22,411 nucleotides of DNA, from positions 1-22,411 of the forward strand of contig JBGOUJ010000046.1 in the NCBI GenBank assembly GCA_041477005.1, in the 5' to 3' direction. Position 1 is the stretch's first letter. Every line of letters starts with the position of its first letter. A program made the translations under genes and the position numbers. The notes under the pieces are model-generated. The model saw nothing but the letters and a program-made list of their open reading frames with translations, made no database searches and had not been told where the DNA came from. Below, one piece after another: positions 6,841-13,953 of this stretch. Source of the stretch: JBGOUJ01 sp041477005. Lineage in GTDB: Bacteria > Acidobacteriota > Terriglobia > Bryobacterales > JACQDG01.

Positions 6841-7160
6841 CGGACAAAATCGTGGTCTATAGCACCTGTTCCAGCCGCGAAGAGGCTAAGAAGCTCGCTA
6901 CCCACCTGGTGGAGCAGCGGCTGGCGGCCTGCGTCAACGTGTTTCGAGGGGTGGATTCTTTCTTTCGATGGAAGGGCAAGGTCGAGCAGGAGGCGGAGGT
7001 CCTGCTGCTGATTAAGACCAGCCGGGGACTGTTCGATCGCTTGCGCGCCGAGTGGGAGCGCTTGCACAGCTACGAGGTACCGGAACTGATCGCCGTCCCG
7101 ATCGTGGCCGGCGCGCCCAACTACCTGAACTGGTTGGAAGGGGAGCTGGGGCCAAACTGA
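6837..7160 (+). CDS. cutA: Divalent-cation tolerance protein CutA
   Basis: The 107-residue product is a typical CutA1: IVVYSTCSSREEAKKLATHLVEQRLAACVNVF at the start, the SFFRWKGKVEQEAEVLLLIKT stretch in the middle, and YEVPELIAVPIVAGAPNYLNWL at the end. CutA forms a ferredoxin-like homotrimer linked to tolerance of copper and other divalent metals; its biochemical role is unsettled. AGGGA at 6824-6828 is a fair Shine-Dalgarno, 8 bases before the ATG. Its stop is only 5 bases from the end of the convergent gene at 7166-7528, so the two transcripts overlap at their 3' ends. Confidence 0.95.
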   Translation: MTDKIVVYSTCSSREEAKKLATHLVEQRLAACVNVFRGVDSFFRWKGKVEQEAEVLLLIKTSRGLFDRLRAEWERLHSYEVPELIAVPIVAGAPNYLNWLEGELGPN

Positions 7161-7165
7161 GGGGA

Positions 7166-7528
7166 CTACTTCACCTTCTCGGCCGACCAGACTCCGGTCG
7201 TATCGCCGGCCTTATACTCACCGGTCATCTTGTTGCCCTGGAGCTTGCCGTTGAACGGGATGACCATCGGCTCGTCGCCGCCGGAATAGTGGACGATGAA
7301 GTGAACCTGGTCCCCCTTGAGGGTCCCTTCCACCTTCTGCTGGCCATGATCGCTGCTGCAGGCACCGGTGATTTTCTCGCCATTCTGGGTGATTGTGAGC
7401 TTGGCCGGATGCTCCCCCTCGGGCGAGGCAACTTTGAGATTCCACTCGCCCGAAATGTCAAATGCCCAGGCCGGAGCTGCCAGCAGCGCCAAGGCGATGG
7501 GGATAATCCGAAGGTAACGTCCGGGCAT
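7166..7528 (-). CDS. Small exported beta-rich protein, function unknown
   Basis: The 120-residue product starts MPGRYLRIIPIALALLAAPAWAF, a clean signal peptide with likely cleavage after AWA (about residue 22). The mature part is a series of short alternating strands: GEWNLKV, AKLTITQNGEKITGAC, QKVEGTLKGDQVHFIVHYSG, VIPFNGKLQGNKMTGEYKAGDTTGVWSAEK. The repeated pattern (G-x-W opening, then K-x-(T/E)G turns) suggests a small antiparallel barrel or sandwich; similar domains occur in acidobacterial secreted proteins, but I do not recognise a named function. The frame is open further upstream, but the ATG at 7528 sits directly before the signal peptide and follows GGAG about 13 bases upstream, so this start is preferred. 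It is divergent from the DUF218 gene, with 51 bases between. Confidence 0.72.
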   Translation of the reverse strand: MPGRYLRIIPIALALLAAPAWAFDISGEWNLKVASPEGEHPAKLTITQNGEKITGACSSDHGQQKVEGTLKGDQVHFIVHYSGGDEPMVIPFNGKLQGNKMTGEYKAGDTTGVWSAEKVK

Positions 7529-7546
7529 CAAGTGGGTCTCTCCTTT

Positions 7547-7559
7547 CCTTCTCAGAAGG
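7547..7559. promoter_or_regulatory. 13-bp palindrome in a divergent promoter region
   Basis: CCTTCT-C-AGAAGG is a perfect inverted repeat lying between the minus-strand secreted-protein gene and the plus-strand DUF218 gene, 9 bases before the latter's candidate -10. It may be an operator. On the minus strand it overlaps the purine-rich stretch upstream of the start. Confidence 0.35.
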
Positions 7560-7567
7560 GCCAAGGT

Positions 7568-7573
7568 TACCAT
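7568..7573 (+). promoter_or_regulatory. -10 element giving a leaderless DUF218 transcript (candidate)
   Basis: TACCAT is followed by six bases (AGTTTT) and then TTG at 7580, which is in frame with the DUF218 protein. This is the same 12-base geometry seen at thiG, guaB and ada, and it is the reason for choosing the TTG start. Confidence 0.45.
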
Positions 7574-7579
7574 AGTTTT

Positions 7580-8212
7580 TTGGGGCCTGACAAGACAAGC
7601 AAAACCTCCGCCGCCCGGGGCCTGCGCCGCTGGGGGAAATGGCTGCTCGTGCCGGTGCTGGCGGCGGCCCTGTACGGGGGGCGCCACGTCTGGCTCCGGG
7701 AGATGGGGGAGTTCCTTGTCAAAGCGGATCCTCCGCAGCCGGCCGACATCGTCGTGGTGCTGGCCGGGGACGGCTACGGCCACCGAATCATGAAAGGCGT
7801 CGAATTGGCCCAGCAAGGTTACGTCAAGCTGGTGCTGGTCGACGGACCTGTGGGCGCCTACGATTTCAACGAAGCGGATCTGGCGATTCAGTTCGCCACC
7901 CGTCGTGGTGCTCCCAAAGAGCTCTTGGTACCGTTCCCCATGAAGGCCCGGTCCACTATGGCCGAGGCCCAGATTGTGGATCGCGAGCTCAGGAGGCGGC
8001 AGGTGCACAAGGCGCTGATCGTCACCTCGACTTACCACACCCGGCGGACGCGCTCGGTGTTCCGGCGTTACGGCTCGCCGGGTATTCAATATGTCGTCGT
8101 GGCGGCGCCGGATCAAGACTTTGAACCTCAGGGCTGGTGGCTCTCGCGGGATGCGGAAAAGCTTGTCTTCCTGGAGTACGTGAAGCTGTTCAACTGGTGG
8201 CTGGGAGGGTAG
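7580..8212 (+). CDS. DUF218 (YdcF/SanA-like) membrane-anchored protein
   Basis: From the TTG at 7580 the product is 210 residues: MGPDKTSKTSAARGLRRWGKW, a single membrane segment (about 22-34, LLVPVLAAALYGG), then a DUF218 domain from about residue 52 to the end. Recognisable parts are ADIVVVLAGDGYGHRIMKGVELAQQGYVKLVLVDG, the ARSTMAEAQIVDRELRRR stretch and LIVTSTYHTRRTRSVFRRYG. DUF218 proteins such as SanA and YdcF are inner-membrane or envelope-associated, tied to envelope barrier function or nucleotide binding, with unclear chemistry. There is no ATG in frame before the domain; the frame is open far upstream but only through the antisense of another gene. The stop (8210-8212) is directly followed by a repeat. 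Confidence 0.82.
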   Translation: MGPDKTSKTSAARGLRRWGKWLLVPVLAAALYGGRHVWLREMGEFLVKADPPQPADIVVVLAGDGYGHRIMKGVELAQQGYVKLVLVDGPVGAYDFNEADLAIQFATRRGAPKELLVPFPMKARSTMAEAQIVDRELRRRQVHKALIVTSTYHTRRTRSVFRRYGSPGIQYVVVAAPDQDFEPQGWWLSRDAEKLVFLEYVKLFNWWLGG

Positions 8213-8405
8213 GAGAATTGAGGAATTGAGAAATGGAGGAATTGAGAAATGAAAACCCGTAGACCACGATGCCGTTGCGAGGGCGTTGCAGGCGAACCGC
8301 GGTGGCGGTGAAGAAACAAGAGAATTGAGGAATTGAGAAATGGAGGAATTGAGAAATGAAAACCCGTGGACCACGCTGCCGTTCGCGGTGGCGGTGAAGA
8401 AACAA
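8213..8405. repeat. Tandem copy of an AATTGAGAAATG-type intergenic repeat
   Basis: Two head-to-tail copies: 8213-8319 (107 bp) and 8320-8405 (86 bp). They are nearly identical except for one 21-bp stretch (inside 8275-8297) missing from the second. Each begins GAGAATTGAGGAATTGAG, contains GGAATTGAGAAATG twice, passes through AAAACCCGT(A/G)GACCACG and ends CGCGGTGGCGGTGAAGAAACA. Read on the minus strand the element gives ...FISQFLHFSIPQF..., a recurrent false translation in environmental genomes. The second copy runs up to the start of the ABC exporter gene and supplies GGTGA, a Shine-Dalgarno match, 10 bases before its GTG. Confidence 0.85.
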
Positions 8406-8407
8406 TC

Positions 8408-10171
8408 GTGTTAAATCAACTGCGGACGCTGTGGCCCTACCTGGTGCGCTACCGGTGGCGGCTGGCGGCGGGTATTGCGGCGCTGGTGTTGAAGGACGCG
8501 ACCGCCGCGCTGGGGCCGCTGGTGATCCGGCGCATCATCGACACCTTGCGGGCCGGCCTGACCCTGACCCAGGTCTCGAGGTACGGTCTGCTCCTGCTGG
8601 GGCTGGCCGTGGCCAAGGGCTTCTTCCAGTACTGGATGCGCTGGATTCTCATCGGCGCCTCGCGGGAGATCGAGTACGACCTGCGCAACGACCTGTTCGC
8701 TCACCTGACCCGGCTCAGCCCGAAGTTCTACGGCGCCCACCGCACCGGCGACATCATGTCGCGGGCGACCAACGACCTCAACGCGGTGCGTATGATGCTC
8801 GGCCCGGGCATTATGTATTGGACCGATACGTTCTTCGTCTTTCTGGCGGCCATCGTGGTGATGGGCTCGATCGACTGGCGGCTCACTTTCTTCGTGCTGT
8901 TGCCGGTGCCGGCGGTGAGCTTCACGGTGGGCTACTTCGGGCGGGTGATCCACGAGCGGTTTCAGAAGATCCAAGCGCTTTTCTCCGACATCAGCTCGCG
9001 GGTGCAGGAGAACCTCGCCGGCGTGCGCACCGTCCGGGCTTACGCCCAGGAGGAGGCGGAGAAACGGCAGTTCCGGGAGCTGAACCAGGGCTACATCGAG
9101 GAGAACCTGCGATTGACGCGGGCCTGGGGCTCGTTCTACCCGCTGCTGGAGACGCTGATCGGGCTGACGTTCGTGATCGTGCTGTGGGTGGGCGGGCGGC
9201 AGGTGCTGCTGGGCCGGATCTCGCTCGGCTCGTTTGTCATGTTCACCTCTTACATGGGGATGCTGGTCTGGCCCATGATCGCGCTCGGCTGGGTGGTGAA
9301 CCTGATGCAGCGGGGCAGGGCGTCGCTGGAGCGGATCAACCAGCTTCTGCACGAGCCGCCGGACATCGACGACCGGGGCGCCACCGGGGAGGGGCGGGCG
9401 GCGGAAGCCCGAGGGGAGATCGAGTTCTGCGGGGTCACGGTGGAGTACGGCTCGAACGGCATGGGGTCGCAGAGACCGGCGCTCGATTCGGTCGACCTGC
9501 GCGTTCCCGCCGGCCAGACGCTGGCCATCGTGGGACCGACCGGCAGCGGGAAGACCACGCTGATCAACTTGGTCGCCCGGCTGCGCGACCCCGACCGCGG
9601 CCAGGTGCGCGTGGACGGTGTCGACGTTCGGCAGATCCCGCTCGACAAGCTGCGCCGCTCAATCGGCGTGGTGCCGCAGGAGACGTTCCTGTTCAGCGAG
9701 ACCATTGGCGAGAATATCGCCTTCGGCGCCGCCGGCGCCGGTCCGGAGCAGATCCGGGAGGCGGCCGGAACAGCCGGCATCGCGCCGGACATCGAGGAGT
9801 TCCCGCAGAGATACGAGACGCTGGTCGGCGAGCGCGGCATCACCCTTTCCGGCGGCCAGAAGCAGCGCACGGCGATCGCCCGGGCGCTGGTGCGCGATCC
9901 GCGCATCCTGATCCTCGACGACGCGCTTTCGAGCGTGGACACGCTCACCGAGGAACGGATTCTGAGCCAGCTCGCGGGCGTCATGCGCGGGCGGACCACG
10001 CTGCTGATTTCCCATCGCGTCTCGACGGTTCGCAACGCCGATCGCATCGTGGTGCTGGCCGGGGGGCGGCTGGTCGAGCAGGGCACGCACGAGGAGTTGA
10101 TCGAGCGCGGCGGCTACTACGCGGAGCTGCATCAGAAGCAATTGCTGGAGGAGGAGCTGGAAGAGGCATAG
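8408..10171 (+). CDS. Heterodimeric ABC exporter, subunit with degenerate ATPase site
   Basis: From the GTG at 8408 the product has 587 residues: a six-helix exporter membrane domain (about 10-310) and an ATP-binding domain. Walker A is GPTGSGKTT (about 375-383), the signature is a canonical LSGGQKQ (about 479), Walker B is ILILDDALSS (about 499-508) and the switch His is in LLISHRVS (about 534). The residue after the Walker B Asp is Asp instead of the catalytic Glu. This is typical of the first subunit of heterodimeric exporters such as TM287/288 and BmrCD. A further upstream GTG at 8366 would add 14 residues encoded by the repeat; 8408 is preferred because GGTGA precedes it. The partner follows at 10340. 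Substrate unknown: multidrug or lipid-like export are the usual possibilities. Confidence 0.92.
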   Translation: MLNQLRTLWPYLVRYRWRLAAGIAALVLKDATAALGPLVIRRIIDTLRAGLTLTQVSRYGLLLLGLAVAKGFFQYWMRWILIGASREIEYDLRNDLFAHLTRLSPKFYGAHRTGDIMSRATNDLNAVRMMLGPGIMYWTDTFFVFLAAIVVMGSIDWRLTFFVLLPVPAVSFTVGYFGRVIHERFQKIQALFSDISSRVQENLAGVRTVRAYAQEEAEKRQFRELNQGYIEENLRLTRAWGSFYPLLETLIGLTFVIVLWVGGRQVLLGRISLGSFVMFTSYMGMLVWPMIALGWVVNLMQRGRASLERINQLLHEPPDIDDRGATGEGRAAEARGEIEFCGVTVEYGSNGMGSQRPALDSVDLRVPAGQTLAIVGPTGSGKTTLINLVARLRDPDRGQVRVDGVDVRQIPLDKLRRSIGVVPQETFLFSETIGENIAFGAAGAGPEQIREAAGTAGIAPDIEEFPQRYETLVGERGITLSGGQKQRTAIARALVRDPRILILDDALSSVDTLTEERILSQLAGVMRGRTTLLISHRVSTVRNADRIVVLAGGRLVEQGTHEELIERGGYYAELHQKQLLEEELEEA

Positions 10172-10201
10172 GGGCAGAGAAACCGCTCCTTTAGAACGTG
10201 C

Positions 10202-10305
10202 GAAACAATCGAAACCGCAGATGAACGCAGATAAACGCGGATACAAACCGAAGCAGTTATCGGCGCGCATCGGCGTCTATCCGCGGTTCCATCTGATTTT
10301 GTTTC
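10202..10305. repeat. CGCAGATGAACGC-type intergenic repeat, imperfect inverted repeat
   Basis: The gap between the two exporter genes contains AACCGCAGATGAACGCAG then ATAAACGCGGAT on the left, and GGCGTCTATCCGCGGTT on the right. The two halves are imperfect reverse complements (AACCGC...GATGAACGC against GGCGTCTATC..GCGGTT). The outermost arms GAAACAA (10202-10208) and TTGTTTC (10299-10305) also pair. Minus-strand translation (...AFICGF..., RRCAPITASVCIRVYLRSSAV) is a known recurrent false phrase. No gene is present. It would form a large hairpin inside the exporter message. Confidence 0.8.
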
Positions 10306-10339
10306 ACGGCTTCCCAGGGAACGGTTCCCCGAACTTGAG

Positions 10340-12151
10340 ATGAGCGACGAAGAAGCTTTAGGCAAAATCTACGATGCGCGGCTGATCCGGCGGCTGATCG
10401 GGTATCTGAAGCCCTACCGCCGCCTGGCGGCTGTGTCGGCGGCGGCGCTCGTGGCGCAGTCGCTGATCCAGAGCCTGGGGCCGTACCTGACCAAAGTCGC
10501 CATTGACAAGTACCTGAATCCCAAGCCTACGACCTCGCCGCTCGACCCCTATCTTTCCCCCGACCGTTTCGCCGGACTGAGCCAGATCGCCCTGATTTAC
10601 CTCACGGTCTTGCTGCTGGGCTTCGTGTTCAGCTACCTGGAAACGTACGTGATGCAGTACATGGGGCAGAAGGTGATGTTCGATCTGCGCACCCAGATTT
10701 TCGACCGCCTGCAACGACTGGACGTCCGCTACTACGACCGCACGCCGGTGGGCCGGCTGGTGACTCGCGTGACCGCCGACGTGGATGCTTTGAACGAGCT
10801 GTTTGCGGCCGGCATCGTGGCCATCTTCGACGATGTGCTCTCGCTGACCGTGATCGCGGCGTGGATGCTGAGCCTGAGCCCGGCGCTTACGATAGCGGCG
10901 CTCGCGGTCGCGCCTTTGGTATTCACGATCGTCTTTCTGTTTCGGCGGGCGTCCCGCGACGCCAACCGGCGCATCCGGGTGGCCATCGCCAAGATCAACG
11001 CCTACTTGCAGGAGCACGTCTCGGGCATGGCGGTGGTGCAACTTTTCAACCACGAGGCGAAGAGCCAGGAGCGGTTCGCGCGCATCAACGCCGAGCACCG
11101 CGACGCTTTTAAGGACGCGATCCTGGCCCACAGCCTGTTCTATCCGGCCATCGAGTGGTGCGGAACGCTGGCGATCGGGGTACTGCTGGTCTACGGCGGC
11201 CGCCGGGTGCTCACCGGAACGCTGACCATCGGGGTGGTGGTGGCGTTCATGCAGTATGCGCTGCGGGTCTTCCGTCCCATCCAGGACCTGGGCGAGAAGT
11301 ACAACATCCTGCAATCGGCCATGGCCAGCGCCGAGAGAATCTTCAAGTTGCTGGACACGCCGATCGAAATCAAAGCCCCGGCTCGACTGGCGGCCTTTCC
11401 CCAGGGCGAGGCGCGGATCGAGTTTCAGAACGTCTGGTTCGCCTATCAAGACGAGGATTGGGTTCTGAAGGATGTGAGCTTCACGGTAGCGCCGGGCCAG
11501 ACGGCGGCTTTCGTCGGCCACACCGGGGCGGGGAAGACCACCATCTTGAGCTTGCTGCTCCGGTTCTATGATGCGAGCCGCGGGCGGATCCTGGTGGGGG
11601 GCGTGGACGTCCGGGAATATGATCCCATCGAACTGCGCCGGCGTTTCGGCGTGGTGCTGCAGGACCCGTACCTGTTCACCGGCACGATCGCCACGAACAT
11701 CCGGCTGGGAACCGAGACCATTCCCCTGGAGCGGGTGGAGGGGGCGGCCGAGGAGGTGAACCTGGCCGAGTTCATCCGCTCCTTGCCCAACGGCTTCCAC
11801 CAGGAGGTGCGGGAGCGCGGCAGCTCGCTTTCCACCGGCCAGAAGCAGCTCATCAACTTCGCCCGCGCGCTGGCCCACGAGCCGCAGTTTCTGGTCCTGG
11901 ACGAAGCGACCTCGAGCGTGGACACGGAGACCGAGTTCCGCGTTCGCGAGGCGCTGAACCGGATGGTGACCGGCCGGACGTCAATCCTGGTGGCCCATCG
12001 GCTCTCCACCATCCAGCGCGCCGACCGCATCCTGGTAATGCACAAAGGCCGTTTGCGAGAGAGCGGCTCGCATCAGGAGCTGCTGGCGCAGCGCGGGATC
12101 TATTGGAAGCTGTACCAGCTTCAGTACAAAGAGCAGGAGGCCATTGGGTGA
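10340..12151 (+). CDS. Heterodimeric ABC exporter, catalytically competent subunit
   Basis: The 603-residue product has an N-terminal exporter membrane domain (about 20-330) and an ATP-binding domain. Walker A is GHTGAGKTT (about 392-400), Q-loop VVLQDPYLF, signature LSTGQKQ (about 496) and Walker B FLVLDEATSS with the catalytic Glu (about 516-525), followed by the switch His in LVAHRLST. The signature has Thr for the first Gly, a degenerate LSGGQ. Together with the preceding subunit this is complementary: this protein brings Walker A and the catalytic Glu, the other the intact LSGGQ, giving one consensus and one degenerate site. Membrane-domain features such as LFNHEAKSQERF also fit the YheH/TM288 side. 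A weak ribosome-binding site precedes the ATG. Confidence 0.93.
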   Translation: MSDEEALGKIYDARLIRRLIGYLKPYRRLAAVSAAALVAQSLIQSLGPYLTKVAIDKYLNPKPTTSPLDPYLSPDRFAGLSQIALIYLTVLLLGFVFSYLETYVMQYMGQKVMFDLRTQIFDRLQRLDVRYYDRTPVGRLVTRVTADVDALNELFAAGIVAIFDDVLSLTVIAAWMLSLSPALTIAALAVAPLVFTIVFLFRRASRDANRRIRVAIAKINAYLQEHVSGMAVVQLFNHEAKSQERFARINAEHRDAFKDAILAHSLFYPAIEWCGTLAIGVLLVYGGRRVLTGTLTIGVVVAFMQYALRVFRPIQDLGEKYNILQSAMASAERIFKLLDTPIEIKAPARLAAFPQGEARIEFQNVWFAYQDEDWVLKDVSFTVAPGQTAAFVGHTGAGKTTILSLLLRFYDASRGRILVGGVDVREYDPIELRRRFGVVLQDPYLFTGTIATNIRLGTETIPLERVEGAAEEVNLAEFIRSLPNGFHQEVRERGSSLSTGQKQLINFARALAHEPQFLVLDEATSSVDTETEFRVREALNRMVTGRTSILVAHRLSTIQRADRILVMHKGRLRESGSHQELLAQRGIYWKLYQLQYKEQEAIG

Positions 12152-12170
12152 TTGTTGCTTTGTTGACGTG

Positions 12171-12198
12171 TTGATTAACAGCCCAGTTGACGTAAACT
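12171..12198 (+). promoter_or_regulatory. guaB promoter with leaderless geometry (candidate)
   Basis: TTGATT (12171-12176) and TAAACT (12193-12198) are separated by 16 bases, and the ATG begins 12 bases after the first base of the -10. No Shine-Dalgarno is visible. The sequence GTTGACGT occurs at 12162-12169 and 12186-12193, 24 bases apart, flanking the -35 and abutting the -10; it may be a regulator site. Confidence 0.55.
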
Positions 12199-12204
12199 AT
12201 TCCT

Positions 12205-13659
12205 ATGATCAACCATCCCCTCCCGGAAGCCCTGACCTTCGATGACGTTTTGCTGGAGCCGGCGCGGTCGAGCGTGCTGCCGGCGCAGGCCGACACGCGC
12301 ACCTGCCTGACGCGGAAGATCGCGCTCAACATACCGGTCGTCAGCGCGGCCATGGATACGGTGACCGAGTCCCGGCTGGCGATTGCGCTCGCCCAGCAGG
12401 GGGGACTGGGCTTCATCCATCGCAACATGCCGATCGACCGGCAGGCCGAGGAGGTGGACCGGGTGAAACGCAGTGAGAGCGGCATGATCGTCGACCCGGT
12501 CACGATCGCCCCGGAGAACAAGATTTACGAAGCGCTGGACGTGATGAAGCGCTATCGCATCTCCGGTGTGCCGGTGGTGCAGAACGGCAAGCTGGTGGGC
12601 ATCCTCACCAACCGGGACCTGCGGTTCGAGACCCGCTACGACCTGCCCATCGCCGAGGTGATGACCAAGACGAACCTGGTGACCGTGGCGGTGGGGACCA
12701 CGCTCGAGGAGGCGGAAAAGATCCTGCACAAGCATCGCGTCGAAAAGCTGCTGGTGGTGGATGACGAATACAACCTCAAGGGCCTGATTACCGTCAAAGA
12801 CATCCAAAAGAAGCTGAAGTATCCCAACGCGGCCAAGGACTCGCAGGGGCGGCTGCTGGTGGGGGCGGCGATCGGGGCGACCGGCGATTACCTGGAGCGG
12901 GCGCAGGAGCTGGCGCGCCGCAAGGTGGACGTGCTGGTGATCGATACGGCCCATGGGCACAGCGAGCGGGTGCTGGAAGCGATTTGCGAGGTGCGGAAGG
13001 CGCTGCCCGAGGTGCAACTGGTGGCGGGGAACGTGGCGACCGAGAGAGGCGCGGCCGACCTGATCCGGCTGGGCGTGGACGCGGTCAAGGTCGGCATCGG
13101 ACCGGGATCGATTTGCACCACGCGGGTGGTGTCGGGGGCGGGCGTGCCGCAGATCACCGCCATCGCCGAATGCGCTCGCGCGGCGAAGGGGACCGGCGTG
13201 CCGGTGATCTCCGACGGCGGCATCAAGTACTCGGGCGACATCACCAAGGCGGTGGCCGCCGGCGCCAACACCGTCATGATCGGGAGCCTGTTTGCGGGAA
13301 CCGAGGAAAGCCCCGGCGAGACGATCCTCTTCCAGGGGCGGACGTTCAAGAGCTACCGCGGCATGGGCTCGCTGGGGGCGATGTCGGCCGGCTCGAGCGA
13401 CCGCTACAGCCAGACCGCGCAGGACAAGCTGGTGCCGGAAGGCATCGAGGGCCGCGTGCCCTACAAGGGCGTGCTGGCGGAGCTGGTGCACCAGTTGGTG
13501 GGCGGACTGAAGGCGGGCATGGGGTACTGTGGCTGCGTCAATATCCAGGAGCTGCAGGACAACGTCCGGTTCCTGCGCATTTCGCAAGCCGGCGTGCGCG
13601 AAAGCCACGTGCACGACGTCATCATCACCAAGGAAGCACCGAACTACCAGGTGGAGTGA
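12205..13659 (+). CDS. guaB: Inosine-5'-monophosphate dehydrogenase
   Basis: GuaB oxidises IMP to XMP with NAD+, the committed step to GMP. The 484-residue product opens with LTFDDVLLEPARSSVLP and then VVSAAMDTVTESRLAIALAQQGGLGFIHRNM. A pair of CBS domains (about 95-205; YRISGVPVVQNGKLVGILTNRDLRF and HRVEKLLVVDDEYNLKGLITVKDI) interrupts the TIM barrel. The catalytic loop GIGPGSICTTRVVSGAGVPQ has the nucleophilic Cys304, followed by SDGGIKYSGDITKAVAAGA, the flap-side YRGMGSLGAM and the C-terminal GVLAELVHQLVGGLKAGMGYCG. Length and order match bacterial GuaB. It is separated from the exporter by 53 bases that hold its own promoter candidate. guaA is not in the window. Confidence 0.98.
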   Translation: MINHPLPEALTFDDVLLEPARSSVLPAQADTRTCLTRKIALNIPVVSAAMDTVTESRLAIALAQQGGLGFIHRNMPIDRQAEEVDRVKRSESGMIVDPVTIAPENKIYEALDVMKRYRISGVPVVQNGKLVGILTNRDLRFETRYDLPIAEVMTKTNLVTVAVGTTLEEAEKILHKHRVEKLLVVDDEYNLKGLITVKDIQKKLKYPNAAKDSQGRLLVGAAIGATGDYLERAQELARRKVDVLVIDTAHGHSERVLEAICEVRKALPEVQLVAGNVATERGAADLIRLGVDAVKVGIGPGSICTTRVVSGAGVPQITAIAECARAAKGTGVPVISDGGIKYSGDITKAVAAGANTVMIGSLFAGTEESPGETILFQGRTFKSYRGMGSLGAMSAGSSDRYSQTAQDKLVPEGIEGRVPYKGVLAELVHQLVGGLKAGMGYCGCVNIQELQDNVRFLRISQAGVRESHVHDVIITKEAPNYQVE

Positions 13660-13953
13660 GAGGAATTGAGAAGTTGAGAAATTGAGGAATTGAGAAATGA
13701 AGACTCCGGGCTTGGCGCAACCTGGTCCTACCCGTTAGGGGCCTCATTTCTCAATTGTTCGAGAGGGGTTGGCGTGGACGCTGGTGACGCCACCCCAGGC
13801 AACAGGCCGCGGCATACGACCTGCCAGGAATCTTCTCGGACGGAGAGGCGCAGAGCTACCAGGTCAAGTGGCCAGCCAGGGCTGGAAACGACTCACATTT
13901 TGACGGCAAGATTCGGATAGATTTGGAGTGCAGGGTTGCCCTATCCTCGAAGT
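13660..13953. repeat. guaB-ada intergenic region with AATTGAGAAATGA repeat pair
   Basis: Just after guaB lies GAATTGAGAAGTTGAGAAATTGAG and then GGAATTGAGAAATGAAG (ending near 13701), the same family as at 8213-8405. About 40 bases on, CCTCATTTCTCAATTG (ending near 13759) is the reverse complement over AATTGAGAAATGA (13 bp). The pair would form a hairpin 3' of guaB and could serve as its terminator. From about 13760 to 13930 I see nothing recognisable; the short open frames there are not convincing. Confidence 0.6.
13942..13947 (+). promoter_or_regulatory. -10 element giving a leaderless ada transcript (candidate)
   Basis: TATCCT is followed by six bases and then GTG at 13954, in frame with Ada. 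No Shine-Dalgarno is present. The geometry equals that at thiG, guaB and the DUF218 gene. Confidence 0.45.

Noticed and set aside
7529..8374. Long minus-strand frame continuing upstream of the secreted-protein gene (402 codons in total)
   Set aside because: Only the last 120 codons have a signal peptide and protein-like composition. The rest is antisense to the DUF218 gene and to the repeat (FISQFLHFSIPQF phrases).
8431..10194. 587-codon plus-strand frame overlapping the first ABC exporter gene
   Set aside because: Shifted-frame shadow with low-complexity Arg/Ala/Gly composition; the other frame has all ABC motifs.
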